From a virus: a stretch of DNA of 27,467 nt. Of the stretch, positions 7,028 to 14,337 are shown piece after piece. The notes beneath the pieces are model-generated. The model had not been told where the DNA came from, did no database searches, and saw nothing but the letters and a program-made list of their open reading frames with translations. The stretch is taken from positions 1 to 27,467 of IMG/VR virus record IMGVR_UViG_3300008114_001782; one strand, 5' to 3'. Made by a program: the position numbers and the translations under genes. The stretch's first letter is position 1. Each line of letters opens with the position of its first letter.

Positions 7028-7492
7028 TTACTTCTTATTTATAATATCTTGGTATTCAAATGGCCGATCAGTGCATACTCCAAAAGGTTTTTTTGACATA
7101 ATTTCTTCTGGTTTCCAGTACCATTCGGGCATAACCATTATAGTTAAACTTCCTAAAGGATCCTTACCTGGATAAGCCCAAACATATCTATAGTTCGTTA
7201 GTGTATAATCATCTTTATGGTGCCAGAAGCAATGTAATGATTTTGAAAGACATAATTCTAAAGCGTCTAAATCTTTGCAATGTATCCAGAGGTATTTTTT
7301 ATTTTCATTTAAAAAATCTAAATCAGTTTCATATTGAGGTTCATCATGACCAAAATATAATTTTTCGTCTTGCATCCTTAAATCAACTTCTACAGAAAAT
7401 CCATGTTGAATTGCTTCTTCAATAGATTCTGGTTTATTTTCTATAGAAGGATCAGGTCCATATAAATTAGCTCTGTGAGATATTATAAGCAT
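7028..7492 (-). CDS. Short glycerophosphodiester phosphodiesterase-like protein
   Basis: A 154-aa protein of the PLC-like phosphodiesterase/GDPD TIM-barrel superfamily. Catalytic signatures are in order: His6-Arg7 in ISHRANL, Glu18-Asn19, Glu35 and Asp37 in VEVDLR, and His49-Asp50 in GHDEP. Enzymes of this family hydrolyse glycerophosphodiesters using metal bound by these residues. It is much shorter than usual bacterial GDPDs (about 240 aa or more), so the C-terminal half of the barrel is reduced or missing; this compact form could act on a phosphodiester in a glycan or be non-hydrolytic. It is the last gene of the glycan cassette and overlaps the methyltransferase gene by 10 nt. The TATAAATA box for the next transcription unit lies in its last codons. 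Confidence 0.7.
   Translation of the reverse strand: MLIISHRANLYGPDPSIENKPESIEEAIQHGFSVEVDLRMQDEKLYFGHDEPQYETDLDFLNENKKYLWIHCKDLDALELCLSKSLHCFWHHKDDYTLTNYRYVWAYPGKDPLGSLTIMVMPEWYWKPEEIMSKKPFGVCTDRPFEYQDIINKK
7036..7043 (-). promoter_or_regulatory. T4-type late promoter TATAAATA
   Basis: A perfect minus-strand TATAAATA, the T4 late promoter core recognised by gp55-type sigma. It overlaps the final codons of the GDPD-like gene. Transcription would begin a few bases downstream, giving a leader of roughly 30 nt that contains the GGAGAG ribosome binding site of the 917-aa gene (start 6996). The position is right for a shift from the glycan cassette to late virion genes. Confidence 0.65.
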
Positions 7493-8157
7493 GTGATTAT
7501 ACCTAAATTTTCGCCTTGAGGATAAGGCAATTTAATATCTATATCTTTATTAAATAATTCTATACATAAATTATGAACTTCTTGTGTGCAACTCCATGGG
7601 TATATATCATGAAAAACAAATACAAACTTTTCATCTAAGTGTTTATGTATCTCTTTAATATCTTTAATCATCTGATCACCAAAATGCCCTGCATCAAGAA
7701 ATACGAAATCTAATTTCTGATCAAAATGTTTATTGATTATACTATCAACATCATCGGGTGACCAACCTATTTCCGCGAACATAGTACCTCTAAGATTGAA
7801 CGTATCGATAAGATAGTTCACACTTTTATATCCATCTGACTTATCGTAAACTTCTTTTTGAAAATGTTCGTATGTACCAGCATTATCATATTTTTCTTCT
7901 ATATATGCATCCATGGTTACAAATTTTCCACCGGTCTTTTTAAATGCTGTACCTATCGCTGTACCTGAAATACCAAAAGCAGTTGCGAGTTCAAAACCTC
8001 TTTGTAAATTATTTTCAACTATAATATTATGTAGAAAGTCAAACTCTTGTTGCATGATACTATAAGGCACCGAATGTCCTACCATTTTAATATGGCCTCG
8101 GCCACTTGGTTCATATCTAATCGGACCATCATTTAGTTTTAGGATTTCATTCAGCAT
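7483..8157 (-). CDS. Class I SAM-dependent methyltransferase-like protein
   Basis: A 224-aa protein with a Rossmann-type methyltransferase layout: motif I as FELATAFGISGTAIG (55-69), an acidic residue after strand 2 (Asp83 in VTMDAYIE), and a motif with DFVFLDAGHFGDQM (150-164) typical of the Methyltransf_24/cephalosporin-hydroxylase-like group, followed by FVFVFHDIYPW. The His and Asp of DAGH and HD resemble metal-dependent O-methyltransferases of that group. The substrate is unknown; its place among glycosyltransferases suggests a sugar or a small glycan precursor. It overlaps the upstream gene by 11 nt and the GDPD gene by 10 nt, implying coupled translation. Confidence 0.65.
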   Translation of the reverse strand: MLNEILKLNDGPIRYEPSGRGHIKMVGHSVPYSIMQQEFDFLHNIIVENNLQRGFELATAFGISGTAIGTAFKKTGGKFVTMDAYIEEKYDNAGTYEHFQKEVYDKSDGYKSVNYLIDTFNLRGTMFAEIGWSPDDVDSIINKHFDQKLDFVFLDAGHFGDQMIKDIKEIHKHLDEKFVFVFHDIYPWSCTQEVHNLCIELFNKDIDIKLPYPQGENLGIITCL

Positions 8158-8875
8158 TTATTTTATCCATTTCTACATAAGCACCCTTTGGTGTGTGCAT
8201 TAATGTTTTGTTTATATTAAATTCTTTCCAGTTAATTCCTATATTTCTTATATGTTGTTCAGTTATTACATGAGGACATAATAAATTTGTTTGTGCATAC
8301 AATTCTGAAATAAAACAAATTACTTTCGTAAAGAACATCATCTGTCCTACACTACCAACTTGCATTAGGTCACCTGTTCCTTGACCTAAATGATTTCTGT
8401 GTGCAATCGTATAAAATGTTCCCATTTCAAACTCAGGAAGATCCTCATGAAATACCATGTCAGGCCGCATACGAATCACCAAATCATAATTACCCTGTAA
8501 CTGTGCCATATGTTTTTCAACCAAAGAAAATCCTTGATGCATCTTATAATACATTGATAGTATATTCTTAGGTCTATGTGCAAAATTTTTGAAATAGGTT
8601 CCACAATGTTCGAAGTGTTTGTTGAAATCGTTCCAATATTCTTTTACAAAGTATAAAGGCTTGTAAGCATCAATAACATCTTGATCTACTATTTCTGGAG
8701 TACCTTCAAAGAAACCTTTTTCATTTTGTTTATCACCTGGAATCCACCAACCTTCTTCATCCCATGTATGAATAAAAATATCAGGGTTATACCGATCAAT
8801 AATTTTTTCTTTAAAATTTGGAAATACTTGTTTCCAACATCTCAAATGTCCTGTTAATACGACAGCGACTCTCAT
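8147..8875 (-). CDS. Glycosyltransferase-like protein (GHLR...RMRPD family)
   Basis: A 242-aa protein beginning MRVAVVLTGHLR, with PDIFIHTWDEEGWW (31-44), a central YKMHQGFSLV and DLVIRMRPDM (131-140). This set (GHLR start, D-I-F-I-H-T-W, R-x-R-P-D) is typical of a glycosyltransferase-like family seen in bacteria, viruses and phages next to sugar genes; the family name is not recalled with certainty. The RxRPD segment occupies the place of the DxD metal site in GT-A enzymes. Its ATG overlaps the stop of the HAD-nucleotidyltransferase gene (ATGA). Likely role: transfer of a sugar onto a phage or host glycan. Donor and acceptor unknown. Confidence 0.6.
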   Translation of the reverse strand: MRVAVVLTGHLRCWKQVFPNFKEKIIDRYNPDIFIHTWDEEGWWIPGDKQNEKGFFEGTPEIVDQDVIDAYKPLYFVKEYWNDFNKHFEHCGTYFKNFAHRPKNILSMYYKMHQGFSLVEKHMAQLQGNYDLVIRMRPDMVFHEDLPEFEMGTFYTIAHRNHLGQGTGDLMQVGSVGQMMFFTKVICFISELYAQTNLLCPHVITEQHIRNIGINWKEFNINKTLMHTPKGAYVEMDKINAE

Positions 8876-10248
8876 TCTTTATAGTTCTCCAAAAAGTAAT
8901 TTAAATCTTCTGGTGTTCCTATTCCCCACATTCTTTCAATGTGTTTAGTTCTGATTTTCTTACCATCACCAATCGCTTCGTTGAATACAGGACAAACATA
9001 GAATTCATTATTGACACGAATGTTCTTCTGTATCATTTGTTCAGCATACTTAACATAATCTTTACCATGTTTCCAATAGTAAATACCCACAGTAGCAATA
9101 TTTGAGATAGGTTTCTTTTCTGCAACTTCAGATACAAATCCATTCTCATCTAATTTTGCAAATGACCATTTTGGATGGGTGGCTTCAAATGTGACAATAC
9201 CACCATCAATACTGTCAGCACCAAATGCATACAAACACTCGTTAGAATTCCACTCTACAAATTGATCTGAGTTGGCCATCAATAGTGGTTCATCATTATC
9301 AATCAATTCTTTCGCTAGTAATGTTGTACATGCAGCACCTTCAGTAATACCATCAACTTGAACAATATCACAACCAGGCGCAATTAAATTTAATAGTTGT
9401 TTGAGGTTATACTTTTCATAATGTTCTTTCTGAACTAGAAAAATAAAATGAGCATCAACATTCAGATTTTCAACAACAACTTGAATCATTGGCTTCCCAC
9501 GAACTTCAATCAGAGGTTTAGGAAAAGTGTAACCTGCTGCAGCGAATCTACTACCAGCACCAGCCATAGGTATCAATACATTCATTTTTTTATTTCTCCA
9601 TGGTATATTTGTTTTCTTGACACCATTTAGTATATCAATAGCATCTTGTATTTTATCACTTGTTAAATCGAAAGAATCTTTTAAAGGTATTAGATGAGCA
9701 CCAGAATTTAAAGCACCTTCTCGACCAATATGACTATCTTCAAATATAACTGTTGTTTTTGGTAATGCATTTAAAACTGTCATACATTGCCAGTACATTT
9801 CTGGATAAGGCTTAGGTCTCCTTACATCTTCATTACTGACATAGTAATCAACATATTCTAACACACCTATTGATATTAAAGCAAGCTTTACTGTCTCACG
9901 AATGGAGTTACTTGCAACAGCAATTTTAAATCCTTGCTTTTTTAATTCACTGAAATATCGTATTAAGTTAAGACTTTTTGGAAATTGTTTAATTAATTCG
10001 AATGTGGCAGTTTGTTTATCTTGCCAAACTTGATCGTAAACGCTTGTTGGTAGACCTTTTCTTTCGGTCAACATCTCTAGTTTTCTTGTTGTGTTTAAGC
10101 CATCAAAAACACTTAAGTGTTCTTCACGCTGAATTACAAATTCTTCGCCGACTTTTAACAATGCATCGTTTAATGCATGATAGTGCAATTCTCTTGATTC
10201 GATCAATACTCCATCTAAATCGAATATAATTAATTTATTTCGCATCAC
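8872..10248 (-). CDS. HAD phosphatase fused to sugar-phosphate nucleotidyltransferase
   Basis: A 458-aa two-domain protein. Residues 1-210 are a HAD hydrolase of the beta-phosphoglucomutase/Gph type: DxD nucleophile at Asp10 and Asp12 (FDLDGVLIES), VASNSIRET (111-119), Lys146 in RRPKPYPEM, and VIFEDSHIGREGA (167-179). Residues 222-458 are a GT-A nucleotidyltransferase: MNVLIPMAGAGSRF (222-235) with PKPLIEVRGKPMI (243-255), then NSDQFVEW and a C-terminal GIGTPEDL. The first domain could dephosphorylate or isomerise a sugar phosphate and the second could make an NDP-sugar for the neighbouring transferases. The join contains a good internal ribosome binding site before Met222, so the second domain may also be made alone. 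Start is GTG at 10248 or ATG at 10245, both after AAGG. Confidence 0.8.
   Translation of the reverse strand: MMRNKLIIFDLDGVLIESRELHYHALNDALLKVGEEFVIQREEHLSVFDGLNTTRKLEMLTERKGLPTSVYDQVWQDKQTATFELIKQFPKSLNLIRYFSELKKQGFKIAVASNSIRETVKLALISIGVLEYVDYYVSNEDVRRPKPYPEMYWQCMTVLNALPKTTVIFEDSHIGREGALNSGAHLIPLKDSFDLTSDKIQDAIDILNGVKKTNIPWRNKKMNVLIPMAGAGSRFAAAGYTFPKPLIEVRGKPMIQVVVENLNVDAHFIFLVQKEHYEKYNLKQLLNLIAPGCDIVQVDGITEGAACTTLLAKELIDNDEPLLMANSDQFVEWNSNECLYAFGADSIDGGIVTFEATHPKWSFAKLDENGFVSEVAEKKPISNIATVGIYYWKHGKDYVKYAEQMIQKNIRVNNEFYVCPVFNEAIGDGKKIRTKHIERMWGIGTPEDLNYFLENYKE
9596..9599 (-). promoter_or_regulatory. Internal ribosome binding site in the fusion gene
   Basis: GGAG in the context GGAGAAATAAAAAAATG on the minus strand, 10 nt before the in-frame ATG at 9585 that begins the nucleotidyltransferase domain. 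GGAGAAATAAA is also the leader of the genes starting at 47 and 16825, so this looks like a retained gene start inside a fused ORF. Confidence 0.5.
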
Positions 10249-10858
10249 GATGTACCTTATTATGTCTTACTATACTTTTTCCGTTACAAACATATCTGTA
10301 TCTATGTCTTATTCTCAACGACCATTCAACATCATCTGATTGACCCCATCCAAGTTCTTCATTGAAAGGATTATCAATAACTAATTGTGTTTTAGCTACA
10401 GTAAATCCTCCAGATTGGTACATATAATGTACATGACTCCAATCATCATAATGCACTGAAGTATATGTCGGAAAGATAGGAGAATCCCAAGTAACCCAAT
10501 CGGTAAAATGTCTCTTACCATTAATTAAATATTGAGAACAAGAACAAATATCCCAGTTATTACCGAATTTCAAAAAATTATTATACCAATCTTTGTCGAA
10601 AACAAAGTAATCATGCATCAAAACAATATTTTGATAATTGGCGGCTCGTGCTAAAAGATTTTTCTTTCTTGTTATCCACCCAGGCCTTACACTATCTTCA
10701 AACCAAATATATCTTTCTTTTTCAGCACCTTCTCTTTTTTGTTCGCCAATCACAAGAACTTGATAATTAGGAATATTCAGTGCATGTATCGAATCTATAA
10801 CTTCTCTCAGTTGAGTTTCATTATCATATTTCGTAAGTATACCAAATGTAAAATCCAT
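10235..10858 (-). CDS. GT-A glycosyltransferase, family 2-like
   Basis: A 207-aa protein beginning DFTFGILTKYDNETQL, the usual opening strand of a GT2-type nucleotide-binding domain. MHDYFVFDKDW (81-91) sits where GT-A enzymes carry the metal-binding DxD, here in the HDY variant. A QSGGFTVAK segment follows (148-156), then GWGQSDDVEWSLR (170-182), matching the W-G-x-E-D-x-E acceptor and catalytic-base region of galactosyltransferase-like GT2/GT7 enzymes. It is short for the family but both key regions are present. The ribosome binding site is GAGG 8 nt upstream; the start overlaps the stop of the GT4 gene by one base and the end overlaps the fusion gene by 14 nt. Confidence 0.7.
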   Translation of the reverse strand: MDFTFGILTKYDNETQLREVIDSIHALNIPNYQVLVIGEQKREGAEKERYIWFEDSVRPGWITRKKNLLARAANYQNIVLMHDYFVFDKDWYNNFLKFGNNWDICSCSQYLINGKRHFTDWVTWDSPIFPTYTSVHYDDWSHVHYMYQSGGFTVAKTQLVIDNPFNEELGWGQSDDVEWSLRIRHRYRYVCNGKSIVRHNKVHRDAK

Positions 10859-11814
10859 TATACTAACCTCATTATATCATCAACAGTATTTTTAATCATA
10901 TGATTTAATGTAACATACTCATATGCCTCATCTATTTTATCTTGTTTTACACCATCAAAATCAATCAAATATTCTCTCAGTTGATTGTCATTGTCATATG
11001 TAAAACCAAACTCTTTCATTAAGTTTGCTCCGGCGATTCTTCGAGAAGCCCAAGGTGTTTTGTTCAGCATCGATTCTAGTAATACCAATCCAAAACCCTC
11101 ACTAAAGGAGTGCATTATATAAAGATCGGCATCTTTTATTGCCGATAGAACCTCAGAACGATCATCAATCATCATAGGTTTAACAAATTCAGATTCTTCT
11201 GGCATTATGTTATGTCTATTATCATAACCAGTTAAAATCAAAGTCGTATCAGTTCTTCCAACCTCATTAAAAACTTTTACAAGTTCCTTCATTGCTTTAT
11301 TTGGCCAGAATCCACCACAAGAGAGAAACATATATTTTGTTTTTATATTATATTTTTCTCTAAACCCAGAAACACCCATAGATATTTTTTCATCTATACC
11401 ATGAATAACACGAACACATTTATTCATCTTGTTGTGTTTCTTTAAAAGATCATAATCTTCGGGAGCAGAACATCCGAGATACTTTACTTGATCCATAGCG
11501 TGCATGTAGATAGGACTTTCAGATGGTTTTATGATCATGAAAAGAATAGGTGAAGGTATTCTTTGAGAATTAACTAAAACAAAATCTTGTAACCCAACAT
11601 CACCACCATGAACGATAATCAAATCAAAAATTTGTCCCAAAATATTCGCATCAGAAGTTACACGAACGCCATTCAAATCACCCTTGTGTTCACCAGTAAA
11701 AACCCAAACTTCATGTCCTCTTGAAACACATTCTTCTGCCATGTCTCGAACATAATTTTCAGACCCGCCAGGATAAGGAGCATAACGATGTACTACAAAT
11801 AACAAACGCTTCAT
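10858..11814 (-). CDS. GT-B glycosyltransferase, family 4-like
   Basis: A 318-aa protein with a GT4 layout. The N-terminal Rossmann domain opens LLFVVHRYAPYPGGSENYV (4-22), with the Gly-Gly loop at 16-17 and EECVSRGHEVWVFTG (27-41). The C-terminal domain opens FLSCGGFWPNKA (163-174) and carries the donor-binding EX7E motif (Glu239 and Glu247 in SEGFGLVLLES). It is shorter than typical GT4 enzymes (about 350-400 aa), mainly in the N-terminal domain. GT4 proteins are retaining transferases using NDP-sugars. The ATG overlaps the stop of the preceding gene (ATGA), within a cassette of coupled glycan genes. Confidence 0.8.
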   Translation of the reverse strand: MKRLLFVVHRYAPYPGGSENYVRDMAEECVSRGHEVWVFTGEHKGDLNGVRVTSDANILGQIFDLIIVHGGDVGLQDFVLVNSQRIPSPILFMIIKPSESPIYMHAMDQVKYLGCSAPEDYDLLKKHNKMNKCVRVIHGIDEKISMGVSGFREKYNIKTKYMFLSCGGFWPNKAMKELVKVFNEVGRTDTTLILTGYDNRHNIMPEESEFVKPMMIDDRSEVLSAIKDADLYIMHSFSEGFGLVLLESMLNKTPWASRRIAGANLMKEFGFTYDNDNQLREYLIDFDGVKQDKIDEAYEYVTLNHMIKNTVDDIMRLV

Positions 11815-12644
11815 GCAAATTTTTCCTCAAGTGCTTTCCTCATAGAAGGCACTCTATCATATTGATGCACGATATAGAATTCTTCACCCTTAGATGTTGT
11901 TACAACTCCATTCTCTAGTTTAGGTTTTTCTTCCAGTAAAACAGGACCAAATTGAGAAGCTTTTGTAGGATCTCCAGTTGTTCCTAATTGTGCTGCCCAT
12001 CCTTCTTCAGAACGGGTGTATTTACTTAGAGAGGTATAAGGATTTTGACTAATCATAAAATTGAAAGTTGATTGGTCACAAATGGGTATCGGACGATTTA
12101 AGCATGACACAAAAATGTTTAGTGCCAAATCACGAATAGCATAACCGTGTCCAGCCAAAACACCTACATTAAATATTTCATTATTTTTAAACTGGTCGTA
12201 AATATATTGACCAAATGTTTCTTTTAGATTTTGATCACCCCAAGGTTCGTCTTTATACCGAATACTTTCAGATGCAAAGATTAAGTTTTTATTCACACAT
12301 TCTTTTTCTAAAAATTCTATTGGATTTTTTTGAAATATTACATCTTTAACATCAGTGGTAATCACATAACGATAGTCTTTATTTTTTAAATAATTGTATA
12401 TGTGCAAAAATCTTTCTGTGTGAACAGGCATATTTGATGAGTAAATTAAATTACCCTCAACATCTTTATTAAAACCTATAACACTGAATCCCGATTCTAC
12501 AACCTTATTAACAGTATCTTTGTCACAATTCATAAGAATCATGACTTTATCACCTTGAAATCCGGATTTATTGATAGAATTGATCCAATATTTTAGTTTG
12601 GACCAATCATAGTTGGTAGAACATCCTATAATCAAATCACGCAC
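11811..12644 (-). CDS. Glycosyltransferase-like protein with TTDVKD motif
   Basis: A protein of about 277 aa with an N-terminal alpha/beta nucleotide-sugar domain and a DxD-like motif, YVITTDVKDVIFQKNP, with the two Asp three residues apart. NVGVLAGHG, CDQSTFNF and a C-terminal FYIVHQYDR follow. This order (TD..D, N-x-G, DQ, HQ) is that of GT8-like or DUF616-like GT-A transferases; no closer family is named with confidence. GTG at 12644 is chosen because AAGGAG (12652-12657) lies 7 nt upstream; the in-frame ATG at 12650 would be only 1 nt from it. This is the first gene of the glycan cassette, separated by a short AT-rich spacer from the HAD gene. Confidence 0.65.
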   Translation of the reverse strand: MRDLIIGCSTNYDWSKLKYWINSINKSGFQGDKVMILMNCDKDTVNKVVESGFSVIGFNKDVEGNLIYSSNMPVHTERFLHIYNYLKNKDYRYVITTDVKDVIFQKNPIEFLEKECVNKNLIFASESIRYKDEPWGDQNLKETFGQYIYDQFKNNEIFNVGVLAGHGYAIRDLALNIFVSCLNRPIPICDQSTFNFMISQNPYTSLSKYTRSEEGWAAQLGTTGDPTKASQFGPVLLEEKPKLENGVVTTSKGEEFYIVHQYDRVPSMRKALEEKFA

Positions 12645-12663
12645 AATCATTCTCCTTAAATAA

Positions 12664-13539
12664 TTATATATTTTTTACGTATTTCTTAAACCTCTGAACT
12701 TTTTGTCCTGGTGTATCTTCTATATATCTACGTGTAAGTTCTGGTCTACCCCATTCACCGGCACCGGCCTTAGATACAAATTCTTGTTCTTCATTTATAC
12801 CGCCGATTCTTTCTACTGAGCCGTCTGGTTTCGCAAAATATGCCTCAAACTTTACATCTGTAAAATCTTTTTTCAAACGCAAAAATTCTTTTAGGTTCGC
12901 CATACTATCATCGAATAAACGAACATGGGAGAATTTACCTTGTTTTAAATAATTATATATTATAACATACTTAGCATGTGCAGGCGACAGCTTTGATAAT
13001 TTACCAGCGCGTTCGACTCTTATCTTGTCTATATCTAAACCATATTGTCTAAATGTATCCAAAAATGTTTCTTTGTCATCAAAGTCATTACGTGCAGTCA
13101 AAATAATCATCTGACTACCCGGTTTATTTACAACATTACGGAGTATTGCTTTTGCCTTAGCAAACATTTTGGCAATAGGCTTTGATTCTTCTTTAAACTT
13201 TTTTGCATCACGAAATTGGCGATAATCAAATTCTTCACCTTTCTTTAATTGATAGGTATTAAATTCTTGATTATTTAATTCACGAACAACTTTACCATCT
13301 TTCTTCACAGCAATCTTTGCAGTCGTATGAAAGAGTGTATCATCAATATCGAATATAGTTAAACCAGAACCAGACTTCGTAAAATCTTTTTGTTCATTCA
13401 TCGACTTGAACATTTGAATTCTTGATTCTTGTTTCCTAACCCATTCGTCAGAAGGTTTACCCTCACCTCTGTAATAAGCAAGTGGTCTCTGTGTTTTTTT
13501 AGAAACTAAAGCCCACTTACCATCTACTTGTTTTAACAT
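12664..13539 (-). CDS. HAD-superfamily phosphatase
   Basis: A 291-aa protein. The N-terminal 50 residues contain GKWALVSKKTQRPLAYY and PSDEWVRKQESRI, a segment I recall from other phage proteins. The HAD domain follows: IFDIDDTLFHT with the nucleophile and acid/base Asp two residues apart (near residues 64-66 from the ATG), MIILTARNDF (motif II, Thr), a Lys-rich region, and LFDDSMANLKEF (motif III/IV). This pattern is close to phage HAD phosphatases and the 3'-phosphatase part of T4 polynucleotide kinase; substrate unknown. The ATG at 13539 overlaps the iscU stop (TGATG); a TTG one codon upstream is less likely. If it acts with the kinase and ligase-like proteins nearby, end repair is conceivable, but it lacks the capsid-targeting-like leader. 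Confidence 0.75.
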   Translation of the reverse strand: MLKQVDGKWALVSKKTQRPLAYYRGEGKPSDEWVRKQESRIQMFKSMNEQKDFTKSGSGLTIFDIDDTLFHTTAKIAVKKDGKVVRELNNQEFNTYQLKKGEEFDYRQFRDAKKFKEESKPIAKMFAKAKAILRNVVNKPGSQMIILTARNDFDDKETFLDTFRQYGLDIDKIRVERAGKLSKLSPAHAKYVIIYNYLKQGKFSHVRLFDDSMANLKEFLRLKKDFTDVKFEAYFAKPDGSVERIGGINEEQEFVSKAGAGEWGRPELTRRYIEDTPGQKVQRFKKYVKNI

Positions 13540-13928
13540 CAAGCTGCCTTTGCTAAATTTTTATCTTTATAATCTTTTATAGCTGCTTTGATTGCATCTT
13601 CCGCCAGAATCGAACAATGAATTTTGACTGGTGGTAATGCAAGTTCCTCAGCAATTTGGGTATTCTTGATCGCCATCGCTTCATCAATTGTCTTGCCTTT
13701 AACCCACTCGGTGACAAGCGACGACGATGCAATCGCCGAGCCACAACCATACGTCTTAAATTTCGCATCAGTAATTACTCCGTCATCAACTTTAATTTGC
13801 AACTTTAAAACGTCACCGCAAGCTGGCGCACCAACTAATCCTGTACCAACAGTCGTGTCACTTGTATCTAACTTTCCTACGTTTCGTGGATTCTCATAGT
13901 GATCCATCAATTGACTAGAATAAGCCAT
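13539..13928 (-). CDS. iscU: Iron-sulfur cluster scaffold protein IscU
   Basis: A 129-aa full-length IscU. All functional residues are present: Cys37 and Asp39 in GAPACGD, Cys62 in YGCGSAIASSS, and His104-Cys105 in HCSILAEDA; the LPPVK chaperone-recognition motif (98-102) is intact. IscU assembles Fe-S clusters with cysteine desulfurase IscS and hands them on with HscA/HscB; none of those partners is in the window, so it would work with the host machinery. The sequence is nearly collinear with the E. coli protein as I remember it, with one residue deleted near position 49, and is of the beta/gammaproteobacterial type. It has more GCG and TCG codons than its neighbours, suggesting fairly recent acquisition from a host. 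It lies 2 nt after the 40-aa membrane peptide gene. Confidence 0.95.
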   Translation of the reverse strand: MAYSSQLMDHYENPRNVGKLDTSDTTVGTGLVGAPACGDVLKLQIKVDDGVITDAKFKTYGCGSAIASSSLVTEWVKGKTIDEAMAIKNTQIAEELALPPVKIHCSILAEDAIKAAIKDYKDKNLAKAA

Positions 13929-13930
13929 TT

Positions 13931-14053
13931 TTATTCACCAGTTTTTTTAAACATTCCCATTACTTTTGCCTGCAAATTTTTTGCAAACTGTGGTTGTGGA
14001 AAATTCCAACCAATAAATGCACCGATTAGTAACCAGAAAAGTGTCTCTAACAT
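13931..14053 (-). CDS. Small membrane peptide (40 aa)
   Basis: A 40-aa ORF starting at the ATG at 14053, preceded by a strong AAGGAG about 6 nt upstream, and ending 2 nt before iscU. The N-terminal half (LETLFWLLIGAFIGWNF) is a single hydrophobic helix; the C-terminal half is basic and amphipathic (AKNLQAKVMGMFKK), suggesting N-out, C-in topology in the inner membrane. I recall similar short peptides in aquatic T4-like phages. Function unknown; holin-like or membrane-anchor roles are possible but nothing here shows them. It fills what would otherwise be a 136-nt gap. Confidence 0.7.
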   Translation of the reverse strand: MLETLFWLLIGAFIGWNFPQPQFAKNLQAKVMGMFKKTGE

Positions 14054-14064
14054 GTTAGTCTCCT

Positions 14065-14337
14065 TTATCCTCTTGTTAGTTTTAAAATCTTTTGTATTTG
14101 ATCCTCAACTAATTTTTTTCTATTTGGCCAATATATGTATTCTTTATCTGCGGTCTGCAACAACTTAGTAAAAAAAGGTAATACTAATTTTTCCACTTGT
14201 TGAAGTCTTGCCTGAAATTCTTCAGCAGTATCAGCCTTCTCATTTATAACTGCGTTATATTCTTCTTCAGATACAGCAGAGAAACCAAAATCATCATCAC
14301 CGTATTCCTGTAATATTTTATTTAAATCGTATGCCAT
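14065..14337 (-). CDS. Conserved phage protein of unknown function (90 aa)
   Basis: A 90-aa acidic N-terminus (DDDFGFSAVSEEEYNAV) followed by a predicted helical region (about 35-90) with a coiled-coil-like pattern, AEEFQARLQQVEKLVLPFF, and YIYWPNRKKLVEDQI near the end. From memory this type, with YW(P)NR near its C-terminus, occurs next to virion or maturation genes of aquatic T4-like phages. GGAG within the last codons of the ligase-like gene lies 6 nt before its ATG, and the start overlaps that gene's stop (TAATG), so the two are coupled. No enzyme motif is seen. Confidence 0.65.
   Translation of the reverse strand: MAYDLNKILQEYGDDDFGFSAVSEEEYNAVINEKADTAEEFQARLQQVEKLVLPFFTKLLQTADKEYIYWPNRKKLVEDQIQKILKLTRG

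Noticed and set aside
8872-12644. Glycosyltransferases as T4-style DNA glucosylation
   Set aside because: No hydroxymethylase in the window and no likeness to T4 alpha- or beta-glucosyltransferase signatures.
12645-12663. TATAAT-like promoter or terminator in the spacer before the glycan cassette
   Set aside because: TATAAT is present on the minus strand but with no recognisable -35 element and no hairpin with a T run; AT-richness explains it.
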